From NCBI GenBank assembly GCA_020160935.1, contig JAIUPL010000015.1, positions 62,001 through 126,000 on the forward strand: a DNA stretch of 64,000 bases, given 5' to 3'. Below, piece by piece: positions 17,235 to 26,495 of the stretch. Numbering within the stretch: the first letter of the stretch is position 1; each line of letters opens with the position of its first letter. Source of the stretch: Bacteroidota bacterium (GTDB lineage: Bacteria; Bacteroidota; Bacteroidia; Chitinophagales; Saprospiraceae). Under the pieces are notes generated by a model, which saw only the letters and a list, made by a program, of their open reading frames with translations, ran no database searches and had not been told where the DNA came from. The translations under genes were made by a program, and so were the position numbers.

Positions 17235-19370
17235 CTACACCTTGCTATGCCATTCAAAAAACACCCTCGTCGGGTCGTATTTCCCCCTGACTTCCTGTAC
17301 TTTTTGCAAGTTTTCAGTACTCATAAATGCCGCGGCGCGTTTGTGCAGCCCTTCATCAGCCAGTTGGATTCCTGAGCCCAGGTGTTGCATTTCGCGCATG
17401 AGATCGGGCGCCCAGTTGGCATAACGCGGCGTGTCGGCGCTGTTTTTCCAGCAACTGTACAGCGCCAGGTAAATGTTGTCTTCCTTGCTGTAGGCCATGT
17501 CCACACGTTGCGGATCAGGGTACCAGTTGAGCCACAGGAAATGGGAAGGCGCGGGCGGCAGCGTCTCCGCAATTTTCCGGATAAACGGCAAGAGGCTGTC
17601 GATGTCGGCGTGCGTCCACATGTTGTCTACGCCATAATGATAATTGGACGGATAGTGCGACATCGTGGCTTTATACAGCATATCGATACCCGGATTAAAA
17701 GCAGGCATCACCACTTTTGCTTTTTTCCGAATCGGGCTGTGGAGCATAAACGCCTTGGCCGCTTCAAATTCTTCTTTCGTATCGGCAAAAATAGGCGCCA
17801 GCGCTTCGATGCCCGGTCCAAGCAAATTGAGCATGTTCTTACTCATCATCAACTGAAACTCAACGGCTTTGGGAATTTCAGGGCCAATGTCGTACGCCCA
17901 GCGATACACATCTTCCAGGTGTTCAATCCCAAAATCATGGGCCATGATGGCGCGGTAGGGCGGCAGTGGAAACACCTGCAAATAAAACCTGACTACAATC
18001 CCGAAAAAACCGGGGCCGGAGCCGCGAGCCGCCCAGAACAAGTCGGCGTGCTGTTGGGCATTGGCGTGCACCAGTTCGCCATCGGCCGTTACAATGTCCA
18101 TGGCCGTTATATACTGGCAGGCGATGCCCATTTTTCGGCCATTCCAGCCATAGCCGCCCTGCAACAGGTAGCCACCGATACAAACGCCCTTGCAGTGCCC
18201 TGCCGGGAAAAACAATTGCTGCCGAAACAAAGCCTCCATCAATACGCTGCCGCCTACGCCCGGCCCGGCCTGCGCCGACATAGCCTCTTTATTAACCTCA
18301 TATTGATTGAAGTGTTTCATCAGAATCAGCAAGGCGTCTTCGCGGACGAAATTGGCGCTGAAACTGTGCCCCCCCGAACTCACCGTGATGCGTTTTCCTG
18401 TGCGTTTGGCATATCGAACGATTCGAATCACGTCTTCTACCGTATGCGGCTCAAAGATCATGGCCGGGCGTTGTACAGGGTCGATTTTGTTGAACAAAGT
18501 GCCCATCACCATTTCGTCAAATCCGGCATCGCCCCGGCGGGACACCTGGCCGTTGATGGCGATTTCATCGGCCTCGGAAACAAATTTTTGGTACAAGGCT
18601 GGTAAAAATGCTGCCAGATGGTTCATTTCCTCCGAACAATGGCGGAGCATATCGCGGCCGAAATCTTTTGGCAGCGACTTGAGTTTTTTCATGATGCCGA
18701 CCAGCCAGGAAGCCAACTTCCCTTCGTGTCGAGGCGTCACGTAACGGCCGCCCAGCCAAAAGCGCGAGCGCATTTCGGCGCCGCCTTCCACGGCCCTCAC
18801 CTGATGTACAAGATAGCCATAATCGATCGGGAGGCTGGGATGGCCGATTTTGGCACAGATGTACACGACCTTTTCCGGGTGGTTGACAGCCTCGAAGGAC
18901 AGGCCGAAGTCCAGCGGCGATTTGAACTGGACGATCACTTCCTGCAGCTTGTCGCCGATGTACTCTTTCACCTGCGAATTTCGACCGATATAGGCATGGT
19001 CATTTCTGCCGTCTTGCCAGCGCGCGCTCACGTGCGCGCCCGGGTGCCACAATTTGTAACGCCGATCCTGCGAACCATGCCAGCCAAACCACCAGGCCCA
19101 CATACGCGGATCAACGCCGGGCATCGGCGTGTGTACGGCAATGGCGATGCTTCCGTCGGATGCTTCGGAATAGCCCGTTTCAACAGCCTGGTACCCGGAT
19201 TTTTCCAAAACAGACAGGTCTGAAATATCGGGCAGCAGGCCCCAGGGAAGTGGCAGCGCAGCAAATGCCTCCGCCACAAGGGGCGGCACTGGCGCTATCG
19301 CAGCGTCAAAAAACGGAGCATATTCGGTTTGAAAATCGGCGGCGTTGAATCCGGTATGCGGCTTTGTCAT
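17235..19370 (-). CDS. PhlG-like (DAPG) hydrolase fused to a berberine-bridge-type FAD oxidase
   Basis: 711 residues from the ATG at 19370 (MTKPHTGF); the frame also opens 16 codons upstream. Residues 1-290 resemble the DAPG hydrolase (PhlG) family, zinc enzymes that cleave a carbon-carbon bond in diacetylphloroglucinol-like compounds. The signs are MWAWWFGWHGSQDRRYKLWHPGAH (93-113, in two parts here: MWAWWFGWHG and RRYKLWHPGAH) and an H-x3-E pair at H244/E248 in RHCSEEMNHL. Residues from about 310 on are an FAD-linked oxidase: VEDVIRIVRYAKRTGKRI, SSGGHSF (332-338), CKGVCIGGYLLQGGYGW, and a C-terminal BBE segment YDPTRVFFEWH. No signal peptide. Two catalytic modules in one chain suggest oxidation and C-C cleavage of one aromatic or phenolic substrate. 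The substrate is unknown. Confidence 0.7.
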   Translation of the reverse strand: MTKPHTGFNAADFQTEYAPFFDAAIAPVPPLVAEAFAALPLPWGLLPDISDLSVLEKSGYQAVETGYSEASDGSIAIAVHTPMPGVDPRMWAWWFGWHGSQDRRYKLWHPGAHVSARWQDGRNDHAYIGRNSQVKEYIGDKLQEVIVQFKSPLDFGLSFEAVNHPEKVVYICAKIGHPSLPIDYGYLVHQVRAVEGGAEMRSRFWLGGRYVTPRHEGKLASWLVGIMKKLKSLPKDFGRDMLRHCSEEMNHLAAFLPALYQKFVSEADEIAINGQVSRRGDAGFDEMVMGTLFNKIDPVQRPAMIFEPHTVEDVIRIVRYAKRTGKRITVSSGGHSFSANFVREDALLILMKHFNQYEVNKEAMSAQAGPGVGGSVLMEALFRQQLFFPAGHCKGVCIGGYLLQGGYGWNGRKMGIACQYITAMDIVTADGELVHANAQQHADLFWAARGSGPGFFGIVVRFYLQVFPLPPYRAIMAHDFGIEHLEDVYRWAYDIGPEIPKAVEFQLMMSKNMLNLLGPGIEALAPIFADTKEEFEAAKAFMLHSPIRKKAKVVMPAFNPGIDMLYKATMSHYPSNYHYGVDNMWTHADIDSLLPFIRKIAETLPPAPSHFLWLNWYPDPQRVDMAYSKEDNIYLALYSCWKNSADTPRYANWAPDLMREMQHLGSGIQLADEGLHKRAAAFMSTENLQKVQEVRGKYDPTRVFFEWHSKV

Positions 19371-19450
19371 GGTGTATGTTTGTTGTAAAAAACGACCCGA
19401 CAAAGGTATTTTGGGCATCCGCGCTGCGACATTGAATTAATTCAAGAAAA

Positions 19451-19728
19451 TGACCTACCGCATATGGTAACTTACTGATGAATTAGGCCCCAAGGCAACA
19501 ATTGTCAAGCGCTGCTCAGGTGGTGGTATGGGCTTTAGCCCGTCGGGACAGCGCCATTCATGGCGCTCTAAACAAAAACAATAAATAATGCGCCTTAAAA
19601 GGCGCTGTCCCGACGGGCTAAAGCCCATACCACCACCTGAACAACGCTTGGCTATTGTTGGAACTTTGGCTTATGCCAAGGTTTTTACCAACTGAAAACA
19701 TGGACAAGTAACAATTTGCGGATAGTCA
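19451..19728. repeat. nested inverted element: motif R ends enclosing a family B hairpin
   Basis: Outer ends are motif R at 19451-19470 (plus) and its inverted copy at 19706-19728. Inside lies a long family B hairpin: left arm 19494-19555, right arm 19601-19663, with GGTGGTATGGGCTTTAGC and CCGTCGGGACAGCGCC in the left arm and their inverted copies in the right arm. Loop about 45 bases. Together they fill the 378-base gap between the Crp-type regulator and the PhlG/FAD gene. No coding potential. The family B part has a close relative at 60.2-60.4 kb. Confidence 0.85.
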
Positions 19729-19748
19729 TTTCCAAGAAATACCGCGCC

Positions 19749-20366
19749 TTACTTTTTCACCCGTTTGAGTTTGCTCAGCCACTCGGCCGAAATGCCCATA
19801 AACTCGGCGATGTATTTGGAAGGCACTTTTTGAATCACAGAAGGCAGGTTTTCAAGAATGTAGTCGTACAGTTGCTCGGAGGTGTAGGCAATGATTTTGA
19901 GTTTCAATTCATTTTCCTCCGTCAGGGCGTGAATAACCAGCGTATCGTACACGTTCTTGAGGGTGGGATCTTCCTGCATCAACAGATCGATAGCCGATTT
20001 GGTCATCGACAACACGACAGAATCTTCCACAGCCCGAAGTTCGCACTGCGTAGGTGTCTGGGTGAAATAACTGTCGACGCAAGCCATGAACGGGTGCAAA
20101 TCGGGCAGGTAAAAGTTGATGGTTTTTTCTTTTTCAAATGCCTCATTGACGTAACGGCACACAAAACCGCCTTCTTTTACAAAATAAATACGGTCGCAAA
20201 CCTTGCCCGGTTTCACCAGCACGGAATTGGCCTTTACTTTTTGAATATGGATACCCGCCCTGATTTTTTCCATGGCGGCTTCTGAAATCTGAAATCCGCG
20301 CAGAAAATCGAACAAGGCATCCACGAGATGGGAAGAAGATGCTTGAGGGTTCATGGATAGAGGCAT
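19749..20366 (-). CDS. Crp/Fnr family regulator, cyclic-nucleotide-binding-type domain
   Basis: 205 residues. The N-terminal 130 residues form a cNMP-binding-type beta-roll (VKANSVLVKPGKVCDRIYFVKEGGFVCRY). The C-terminus has a short helix-turn-helix (VPSKYIAEFMGISAEWLSKLKR) typical of the Bacteroidota single-gene Crp/Fnr members. The conserved Arg of cAMP-binding proteins is not obvious, so the ligand is unknown. It is divergent from the glycosidase gene, with 105 bases between them that contain GCGGTAGCG and TACCGCTAA as a loose inverted pair, possibly an operator. Target genes unknown. Confidence 0.85.
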   Translation of the reverse strand: MPLSMNPQASSSHLVDALFDFLRGFQISEAAMEKIRAGIHIQKVKANSVLVKPGKVCDRIYFVKEGGFVCRYVNEAFEKEKTINFYLPDLHPFMACVDSYFTQTPTQCELRAVEDSVVLSMTKSAIDLLMQEDPTLKNVYDTLVIHALTEENELKLKIIAYTSEQLYDYILENLPSVIQKVPSKYIAEFMGISAEWLSKLKRVKK

Positions 20367-20471
20367 GGTTGAAACAACAGCGGGTAAATATCCTCAAAAA
20401 ATCTATGCGGTAGCGTTTTGAATTTGAAACATTGCAGGGTTTACCGCTAACCACATTCAACACACCTGCTT

Positions 20472-22673
20472 ATGTTGCGTTCCTGCATCCTGTTTGGGGC
20501 AATCCTGCTGTTTTACATAAACCTACCTGCACAAAACATCTCCCTTTCCGGCAACTGGAAATTCCACACTGGCGACAACCTGGCCTGGAAAGCCGAACAA
20601 ATAAATGAACAGGATTGGCAAACGATCTTCGTTCCATCGGCCTGGGAAAGCAGCCTGCTGCCCAACTACGACGGATATGCATGGTACCGCACAACATTTC
20701 AAATACCGGACAATCTGCTACGGCAGGATTGGGTGTTGAGAATCGGCGCCATCGACGATTCGGATGAAACCTGGCTCAATGGTACGTTTATTGGCAGCAC
20801 TGGCAAATTTCCGCCCGACGACCAATCTGCCTGGGATACCCCGCGCAACTACGTCATTCCAGCCGACCTGCTCAAAAAACAAAACACCCTGGCCATTCGC
20901 GTGTATGACGGCGCCGGTGGTGGCGGCATTTACCTCGCGCCGGTAGAATTGATGCCCCGAAAACAATACGACAAAATGCTGCGCAAACAGCGCAAACAGG
21001 GCCGCTCCTACCACCAACTGACCACCACCAACGGCCTGATCGCTGCTGTGTACAATACCGCCACGCATGAAGTGGAAAACGTGTATCCGCACATCTTTTC
21101 GGCCTATGACTCGGCTTTGTTTGTGCAGCCTTATATGTCGCAATTGACCCTTGACTCACCCGAAAAACCTCTCTCTGCCGCATATGTGCAAAACACACAC
21201 GTCATTGAAGTGCGTTACAAACGCTTCACTGTCAACTATTTCGCTTCGTTTGGAAATTCGGATCGGATGTTTTACGCCGTGCTGCGCGGCGATTCGGCAT
21301 ACATCGCCAACCTGCGTTTTGTGTACAAAAGTCCGGACGGGCTGCAAGTAACAAGCGTTTTCAAAAAAACAGGCAAACAGGCAGAAAAGTACTTTTTGTT
21401 CGGGCCTGCCGACGGCGATGACCTGAACCATAGCCGCGACTATTTAGCCGCTTTGCAAGGCTCGCTGGCCGATGCAGAAGTGGCCTGGATGCGGCATGTT
21501 TTTGAGCGCTGCCGTTTCCCGGAGGGATTAAAACGCGCCGAGCGCAACCTGATGGAGCAATCGGTGGCAGTGCTCAAAATGGCGCAGGTGGCCGACAATG
21601 AAATTTTTCCTTTTGCGGAAGGTCAGATAATGGCCTCCCTGCGGCCGGGTGTGTGGTCAATTTCCTGGGTGCGGGATGCCGCTTTCGCCATCGATGCGCT
21701 GACCCGACTCGGCCTGTACGAAGAAGCCCGGAAAGCGCTGCTGTTTATGCTTGCGACAGAATCTACCAATCAGTACAAACACTACTTCCATACCGACGGC
21801 AAAGACTATGGCATCGGCGTGGATTACCAGATTTCCGTAACGCGGTATTTTGGAAATGGCCGGGAAGAAAGCGACTTCGACCACCGCGGCCCCAATATCG
21901 AAATCGACGACTTCGGATTGTTTCTCATCGCCCTGTGTAATTATGTAAATGCAAGCGGCGACGCGGCCTTTTTCCGGCAATGGCAGCCTGTGTTACAATC
22001 AAAAGTAGCCGACGCCATCGTGCATAACATCAACAACCAGAACATTATACGCGCCGATTCGGGGCCCTGGGAACATCATTTGCCCGGACGGTCGTACACC
22101 TTTACATCCGGTGTCTGCGGGATGGGGCTGGAGCAATTTGCTGCCCTGCAACAGCAGTTTGGATATGAGTCTGACGCGTATTTAGAGGCTTCCAAACGAC
22201 TCAGGGCAGGTATCCTGGCGCACATGCTGTATGACAATCGGCTGCTGAAAGGCAATGCATCAGATACCTCCCCGCAGGATCATTATTTTTATGATGCGGC
22301 CACCTTCGAACTGTTTGCAGGCGGTTTTATACGCGATAAAACTTTGTTTCTTTCCCACATGCAAGCCTGCGACGCCACCCTGGGTGTAAAAACCGGTGCA
22401 AAAGCCGGTTATATCCGCATCAACAGTTCGGATTCGTATGAAAACCAGGAGTGGCCTTTTGCGGGCTTGCGGGTAGCGGTGGCGCAGGTGCGTTTTGGCA
22501 ACAAGGCAGAAGCCAAACGGCTGGTGAAGCGGGTGACCAACATTGCAGGACGCAACTACAACCTGATTCCGGAAATTATTACGCTGGATACGGAGTCGTA
22601 CAAAGGCTCCATTCCGATGGCCGGGTACGGAGCCGGGGCGTATGTGCTGGCTATTTTTGCTGTTTATGAGTAA
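20472..22673 (+). CDS. two-domain glycosidase: sugar-binding jelly roll plus GH15-like (alpha/alpha)6 domain
   Basis: 733 residues with a signal peptide (MLRSCILFGAILLFYINLPA). Residues 20-160 form a GH2-type sugar-binding jelly roll (SLSGNWKF, VPSAWESSLLPNYDGYAWYRTTF, DDSDETWLNG). Residues from about 340 to the end are an (alpha/alpha)6 barrel like glucoamylases and related families: VWSISWVRDAAFAIDALTRLGLYEEA, NIEIDDFGLFLIALCNYV, SGPWEHHLPGRSYTFTSGVCG, and a final Glu-containing ENQEWPFAGLRVAV. The catalytic glutamates cannot be assigned with certainty. It is probably exported and acts on an oligosaccharide; the linkage is unknown. Confidence 0.75.
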   Translation: MLRSCILFGAILLFYINLPAQNISLSGNWKFHTGDNLAWKAEQINEQDWQTIFVPSAWESSLLPNYDGYAWYRTTFQIPDNLLRQDWVLRIGAIDDSDETWLNGTFIGSTGKFPPDDQSAWDTPRNYVIPADLLKKQNTLAIRVYDGAGGGGIYLAPVELMPRKQYDKMLRKQRKQGRSYHQLTTTNGLIAAVYNTATHEVENVYPHIFSAYDSALFVQPYMSQLTLDSPEKPLSAAYVQNTHVIEVRYKRFTVNYFASFGNSDRMFYAVLRGDSAYIANLRFVYKSPDGLQVTSVFKKTGKQAEKYFLFGPADGDDLNHSRDYLAALQGSLADAEVAWMRHVFERCRFPEGLKRAERNLMEQSVAVLKMAQVADNEIFPFAEGQIMASLRPGVWSISWVRDAAFAIDALTRLGLYEEARKALLFMLATESTNQYKHYFHTDGKDYGIGVDYQISVTRYFGNGREESDFDHRGPNIEIDDFGLFLIALCNYVNASGDAAFFRQWQPVLQSKVADAIVHNINNQNIIRADSGPWEHHLPGRSYTFTSGVCGMGLEQFAALQQQFGYESDAYLEASKRLRAGILAHMLYDNRLLKGNASDTSPQDHYFYDAATFELFAGGFIRDKTLFLSHMQACDATLGVKTGAKAGYIRINSSDSYENQEWPFAGLRVAVAQVRFGNKAEAKRLVKRVTNIAGRNYNLIPEIITLDTESYKGSIPMAGYGAGAYVLAIFAVYE

Positions 22674-22720
22674 ATGAAATTGCAAACAAGACCTGTAAGA
22701 TTTTAAAAACTGAATATAAT

Positions 22721-23560
22721 TTACTGGTTTTCAAACCGCATCAATTCCCCCGCGCGGAAACGCCATTCCGGTGTATCGATCACCAAGGCATTGGAGTCCA
22801 ATGTGTACCAGGGACTCTGTTTCGGATCATCCGGATTGTGCAATACCTGAATTTCCTGGGCAGGCATGTAACTCTGTACCAGCATGAATACCTTTTGTCC
22901 GGCATTGTTTACAGCCATATCCACCACCAACACGGCATGGCCAGGCGAGCCGCCTCGAATGAACACATCGCCGATTTGCAGGTCTTGCAAGGCCACCTGC
23001 TGCAACTCTTTCGACAGGGAAAGTGTGCCAGCATAGTTGAACACCAATTCCAGGTACTGCCAAAACGTAGCATAGGAATCGGAAGCCGCAGCGGTTTTTA
23101 CCCATTCTGTTTTGTTGCCCGTCACTTTTACACGTTCGCCTTTGCGCCAGCGCTCGTAATCGACTTGAAAACCATTGGTCAGTTTGAAATGAATCCGGGA
23201 GAACTGCCGTTTTTGCCAGAAATATTCGGCTCGCAGGCGCATCACAGCATCGGCGCATTGATGCAGGTCTTTATTCCCGATGGGCAGGTCGACCACGGCC
23301 GCATAGGCTGCGGTATTCGCCTTTTTTCTTCCATCAAACAGCAACACCGGGCTGCCAGCCGGTTTGAGGGGCAATGTGCGCAGGTAAGCAGCAAAAGAAC
23401 CCGACGCCACTGTTGCCCGCTTGAATCCGGACGGGGGCGCAAACCGTAGTTCGATGGTAGAGTCAGTGGCCATCTGTCCTGCTTCTTTGGGGGCTACATT
23501 CGGAATGGAAGTGTGCAGGCAGGCAGGCAAAAAAGACAGAAAGAAGAGGAGGGTTTTCAT
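22721..23560 (-). CDS. DUF4846 domain protein
   Basis: 279 residues with a signal peptide (MKTLLFFLSFLPACLHT; the Cys may be lipidated). The core matches DUF4846, whose members carry PPSGFKR, SFAAYLRTLPLKP and LPIGNKDLHQCADAVMRLRAEYFW, and end with IGDVFIRGGSPGHAVLVVDMA. The His of GHAV and a Cys upstream recall NlpC/P60 papain-like folds, but that is my inference only. Function unknown. It is convergent with the glycosidase gene, 47 bases from its stop. Confidence 0.8.
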   Translation of the reverse strand: MKTLLFFLSFLPACLHTSIPNVAPKEAGQMATDSTIELRFAPPSGFKRATVASGSFAAYLRTLPLKPAGSPVLLFDGRKKANTAAYAAVVDLPIGNKDLHQCADAVMRLRAEYFWQKRQFSRIHFKLTNGFQVDYERWRKGERVKVTGNKTEWVKTAAASDSYATFWQYLELVFNYAGTLSLSKELQQVALQDLQIGDVFIRGGSPGHAVLVVDMAVNNAGQKVFMLVQSYMPAQEIQVLHNPDDPKQSPWYTLDSNALVIDTPEWRFRAGELMRFENQ

Positions 23561-23620
23561 GAATGCTTGTTGAGGATTTTTAGGGGAACAAGGTAAATGG
23601 GAAGTCGAGGTATTTGATTC

Positions 23621-23678
23621 AGAAACTGTTTTAAAACCCCTGCCGAGGTGAAAAGACTTGAGTTTTAAAACAGTTTCT
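23621..23678. promoter_or_regulatory. perfect 17-bp inverted repeat upstream of the DUF4846 gene
   Basis: AGAAACTGTTTTAAAAC at 23621-23637 and its exact inverse at 23662-23678, with a 24-base loop. It lies between the TonB receptor stop and the DUF4846 start, both on the minus strand. It may terminate the receptor transcript or act as an operator; no long T run follows. Confidence 0.65.
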
Positions 23679-23747
23679 CAACGCCCATTTTTGCTTTTTA
23701 AAATGCAGGATTCAAAGTTTTTAGGCTATCCCGTTCCCTCCTCTACC

Positions 23748-25610
23748 CTACCAGCGTACCTCTACCCCTGTCCGAAACCAGCGGCCGGGCATCGTCAGTA
23801 CTGCCGTATCGGAATAGCGGATTTCCCCGTAAGTGGCATCCAGCGCATTGATGGCTTCTGCGAACACCATTATCCGGCGGGTTTCGTACCAGATTTTTGT
23901 ATCGAGTACAGCGTAATCGCTTTTGGTAGCCGCATTTTGCACCACACGGTCGCACCAGCGGGCGCGCAGGCTGTGGCGAAGATTTCGCCAGATGCGGTAA
24001 TCGAAGCCGGCGTTCACCTGATGCCGCAAGTGATTCAACGCGTAGCGTGAAAAAGCCACCTGATCCGACACTTGTGCGTCGAGCAGGGTATATGCCAGTG
24101 TCAGGTGGGCAGGCCCGTTGTTGCCTGGGAAAAACAATTCGCCCGACCATTCCAGTCCTTGCATGAGCACGGTATTGAAATTGCGCGTTTGCCATTTATC
24201 CGCCTCGTTTTCCTTGGTCCAGTCGATCAGGTTGCGCCCGTCGCGTCGGAACAGTGCCAATTGCATGGAATGCCGGGGGGTGTTGCCCTGATATTTCACA
24301 CCTGTTTCGAGGGAAAACGCGCGTTCGGGTTGCAAATCGGGGTTTCCCTTGTTTCCAGCATCTTCGTAGTACAGGTCTGTAAATGTTGGAATACGGTAAT
24401 TGTACCCGGCATTGGCATATACGCACCAGTTGGGCGTGAGCCGCAACCCTGCATCAAGTCCCGGATACACAAAGGTTCCAAAATCGGAAAAATGGCTGAC
24501 AGATATACCCGGAACCACATTGATCCGGTCGCGCAGGAATGAAAATCGATGCTCCGCAAACAGGTTGAGCGTCGTGCGGGATCGAATGCCGAGGCGCGAA
24601 CTGGTTAGCGACGTGTATTCGGCATTCAGTCCCAGACCCGTTTGCTGTCCATTTGCCCAGCGGGCGGAGGCATTGCATTCGGCGCTGGCCACCTGGCTCA
24701 GGTGAAAGTTGACGGTATTAGCGGGATTTGTGCGTTGAAAATCGTACCAGTCCTGGTTGCGGCGCCAGGCCACACGTGGTTTCAGGGTCCAGCGGCCCAG
24801 CGCTTGCCGGGTGTAGGCGAGGCTTATCACATTGGTTTGTACCTCTTCATACTGATCTGTAAATTCGAGTCGGCCGTAATAACCATTTGCGCCAAAAGCA
24901 CGCTGGTTCCAGTCGGCCAACAAATTCCATTGGCCTTGGCCGTTTTTATCTTCCAGCGAGGCCTGGTAAAATGCGTTGAACACCTGAAAGTCGGTATTGC
25001 TGCGGTAGCCTTCCGAAGCATCTCTGGACATGGCTACGTGCTGACGCAAGCGGCCTTTGGGCAAACTGGCGTAAGCATTTGCACTCGAAAAGCCGAAATC
25101 ACCACCGGCAATGCCTGCCTTGAAGGCCCGCTCGGAAGGCACAGAAGTGATAATATTGACAGCGCAGGCAAAGGCATTTTGCCCATAAATGCGGGCGCCC
25201 GGGCCTTTCAGCACTTCAATGCGAGAGATGGCCGACCAGTCGACCGGCAGGTTCAAAATATGATGCCCGGTTTGGGGGTCGCTCAGTCGCACGCCATTGA
25301 GCAACACCAGTACCTGATCGAATCCGCCGCCTCTAACATGCAAGTCGGCCTGAATACCCAGGGGGCCACGCTGCCGCACGTCGATACCGGCTACACTTTG
25401 CAGGGCCTCCGCAACGGTGCGAATCGGCATAGCCTGCAACTGGCTACGAGACAATACCTGTATGGTGCGATTTTCTTCTGAAAAAGATAACTGAATACGC
25501 CCGGCGTGGATAGTGGTTTCTTCCAGCAGCACGGCCGACGAGTCTGTCTGGCCTTGCAATGTGCGCTGCGAAACGAACAAAAGCAATGCAAAAAGAGTAG
25601 TTTTGGTCAT
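23748..25610 (-). CDS. TonB-dependent outer membrane receptor, BtuB-like
   Basis: 620 residues with a signal peptide (MTKTTLFALLLFVSQRTLQG). Residues about 30-150 are the plug: a TonB-box-like start, TVAEALQSVAGIDVRQRGPLGIQADLHVRGGGFDQVLVLLNGVRLSD, then IEVLKGPGARIYGQNAFACAVNIIT. The remainder is a beta barrel with alternating aromatic strands. Size and plug are those of the smaller BtuB/heme/siderophore-type receptors, not of SusC. No cobalamin, heme or iron genes lie nearby, so the ligand is open. It takes up a compound across the outer membrane using TonB energy. No partner SusD is present. Confidence 0.88.
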   Translation of the reverse strand: MTKTTLFALLLFVSQRTLQGQTDSSAVLLEETTIHAGRIQLSFSEENRTIQVLSRSQLQAMPIRTVAEALQSVAGIDVRQRGPLGIQADLHVRGGGFDQVLVLLNGVRLSDPQTGHHILNLPVDWSAISRIEVLKGPGARIYGQNAFACAVNIITSVPSERAFKAGIAGGDFGFSSANAYASLPKGRLRQHVAMSRDASEGYRSNTDFQVFNAFYQASLEDKNGQGQWNLLADWNQRAFGANGYYGRLEFTDQYEEVQTNVISLAYTRQALGRWTLKPRVAWRRNQDWYDFQRTNPANTVNFHLSQVASAECNASARWANGQQTGLGLNAEYTSLTSSRLGIRSRTTLNLFAEHRFSFLRDRINVVPGISVSHFSDFGTFVYPGLDAGLRLTPNWCVYANAGYNYRIPTFTDLYYEDAGNKGNPDLQPERAFSLETGVKYQGNTPRHSMQLALFRRDGRNLIDWTKENEADKWQTRNFNTVLMQGLEWSGELFFPGNNGPAHLTLAYTLLDAQVSDQVAFSRYALNHLRHQVNAGFDYRIWRNLRHSLRARWCDRVVQNAATKSDYAVLDTKIWYETRRIMVFAEAINALDATYGEIRYSDTAVLTMPGRWFRTGVEVRW

Positions 25611-25676
25611 GTTTATGTGTTTAGGGCCGCAAGGTTAGGAAGAATTACAAAAATGGCCCTACAGATACCCATCTCA

Positions 25677-25910
25677 TTACCAGCGCCCTCGACGGCCTTT
25701 TACCTGCACATAATCATAACAATCAATAACGTAGTCGCTCATATACCTTCCTTTGGAGGGCGCTTCCAACAGGCCTTTGTACACCTTTTTGGGCACGTCA
25801 AAATACTGGTATGTTTTGCCCGAGTTGACAAAACGCACTTCCAGTATTTTTTCCGCAGCATCATAGCCGACCAGATCGATCATGGAGGAGTCTACTTCTG
25901 TGTACGTCAT
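25677..25910 (-). CDS. KTSC domain protein
   Basis: 77 residues. The KTSC domain fills the whole protein: SSMIDLVGYDAAEKILEVRFVNSGKTYQYFDVPKKVYKGLLEAPSKGRYMSDYV. The domain is named for its Lys-Thr-Ser-Cys motif; here the end reads SDYV, so the motif is diverged. Such proteins are small and soluble, and are linked to nucleic acid or lysyl-tRNA synthetase-type contexts in other bacteria. No function can be stated for this one. It stands alone, minus strand, 66 bases from the receptor. Confidence 0.7.
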   Translation of the reverse strand: MTYTEVDSSMIDLVGYDAAEKILEVRFVNSGKTYQYFDVPKKVYKGLLEAPSKGRYMSDYVIDCYDYVQVKGRRGRW

Positions 25911-26024
25911 TTGAGTTTCTATTATTGAAGCAACAACATAACAATTCTACGATAAATTTGTGCAAAATAAGTTCCTGTTTCACCCTGCCAACACATTAAT
26001 CCCACACCTCTAAAACAATTACCA

Positions 26025-26495
26025 ATGATTACAAGCATCATCAAAGGCATCAAAGACCTGCTTCTGGGCAAAGAAGTTTTTATTGATGACCCGCGCATCG
26101 GCCTGCTATCTGAACGTGTCCTGTCGAAAGACCCCGACAAACATTACTCCTGGGTAAGCGAACACCGCCTGCCCGATCAAAATGAAAAGACCACTTTTAT
26201 CGTCGACGGCAATTTTGAAGGGCCTTTCCCCGCGCAACTCACCGTTATCTACCGCATTCTCGACGAATTAAAGGGTATCAAGGAAAAAGTAGACAAGGAA
26301 TTGAGGAAAAACGCTTCCATTCCAGAAACGCTCACCACCTGGCCTGCCGAATTTTATCTCAGTTCGCTCATTCCGCTGGACTCTGAAACGCTGGAGTTTG
26401 AACTGATTTTCGAAGCCGAAGACCCGGAAGACATGACCTATGTATCAGCCACCTGGCTGAATGGGAAAATAAGCGAGGTAGAATTAATGGCATAA
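26025..26495 (+). CDS. uncharacterised 156-residue protein
   Basis: No family recognised. The sequence is acidic and soluble, without signal peptide or membrane span. A beta/alpha pattern is seen: SEHRLPDQNEKTTFIVDGNF, then an amphipathic helix ILDELKGIKEKVDKELRK and a C-terminal strand pair (LEFELIFEAEDPEDMTYVSATW). It reads like a small immunity-type or DUF domain protein, but this is impression only. It stands convergent with ftsZ, from which it is separated by a terminator and a repeat hairpin. Confidence 0.55.
   Translation: MITSIIKGIKDLLLGKEVFIDDPRIGLLSERVLSKDPDKHYSWVSEHRLPDQNEKTTFIVDGNFEGPFPAQLTVIYRILDELKGIKEKVDKELRKNASIPETLTTWPAEFYLSSLIPLDSETLEFELIFEAEDPEDMTYVSATWLNGKISEVELMA

Noticed and set aside
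19451-19728. Insertion sequence
   Set aside because: No transposase frame inside; only 278 bases with inverted ends, so at most a non-autonomous element.
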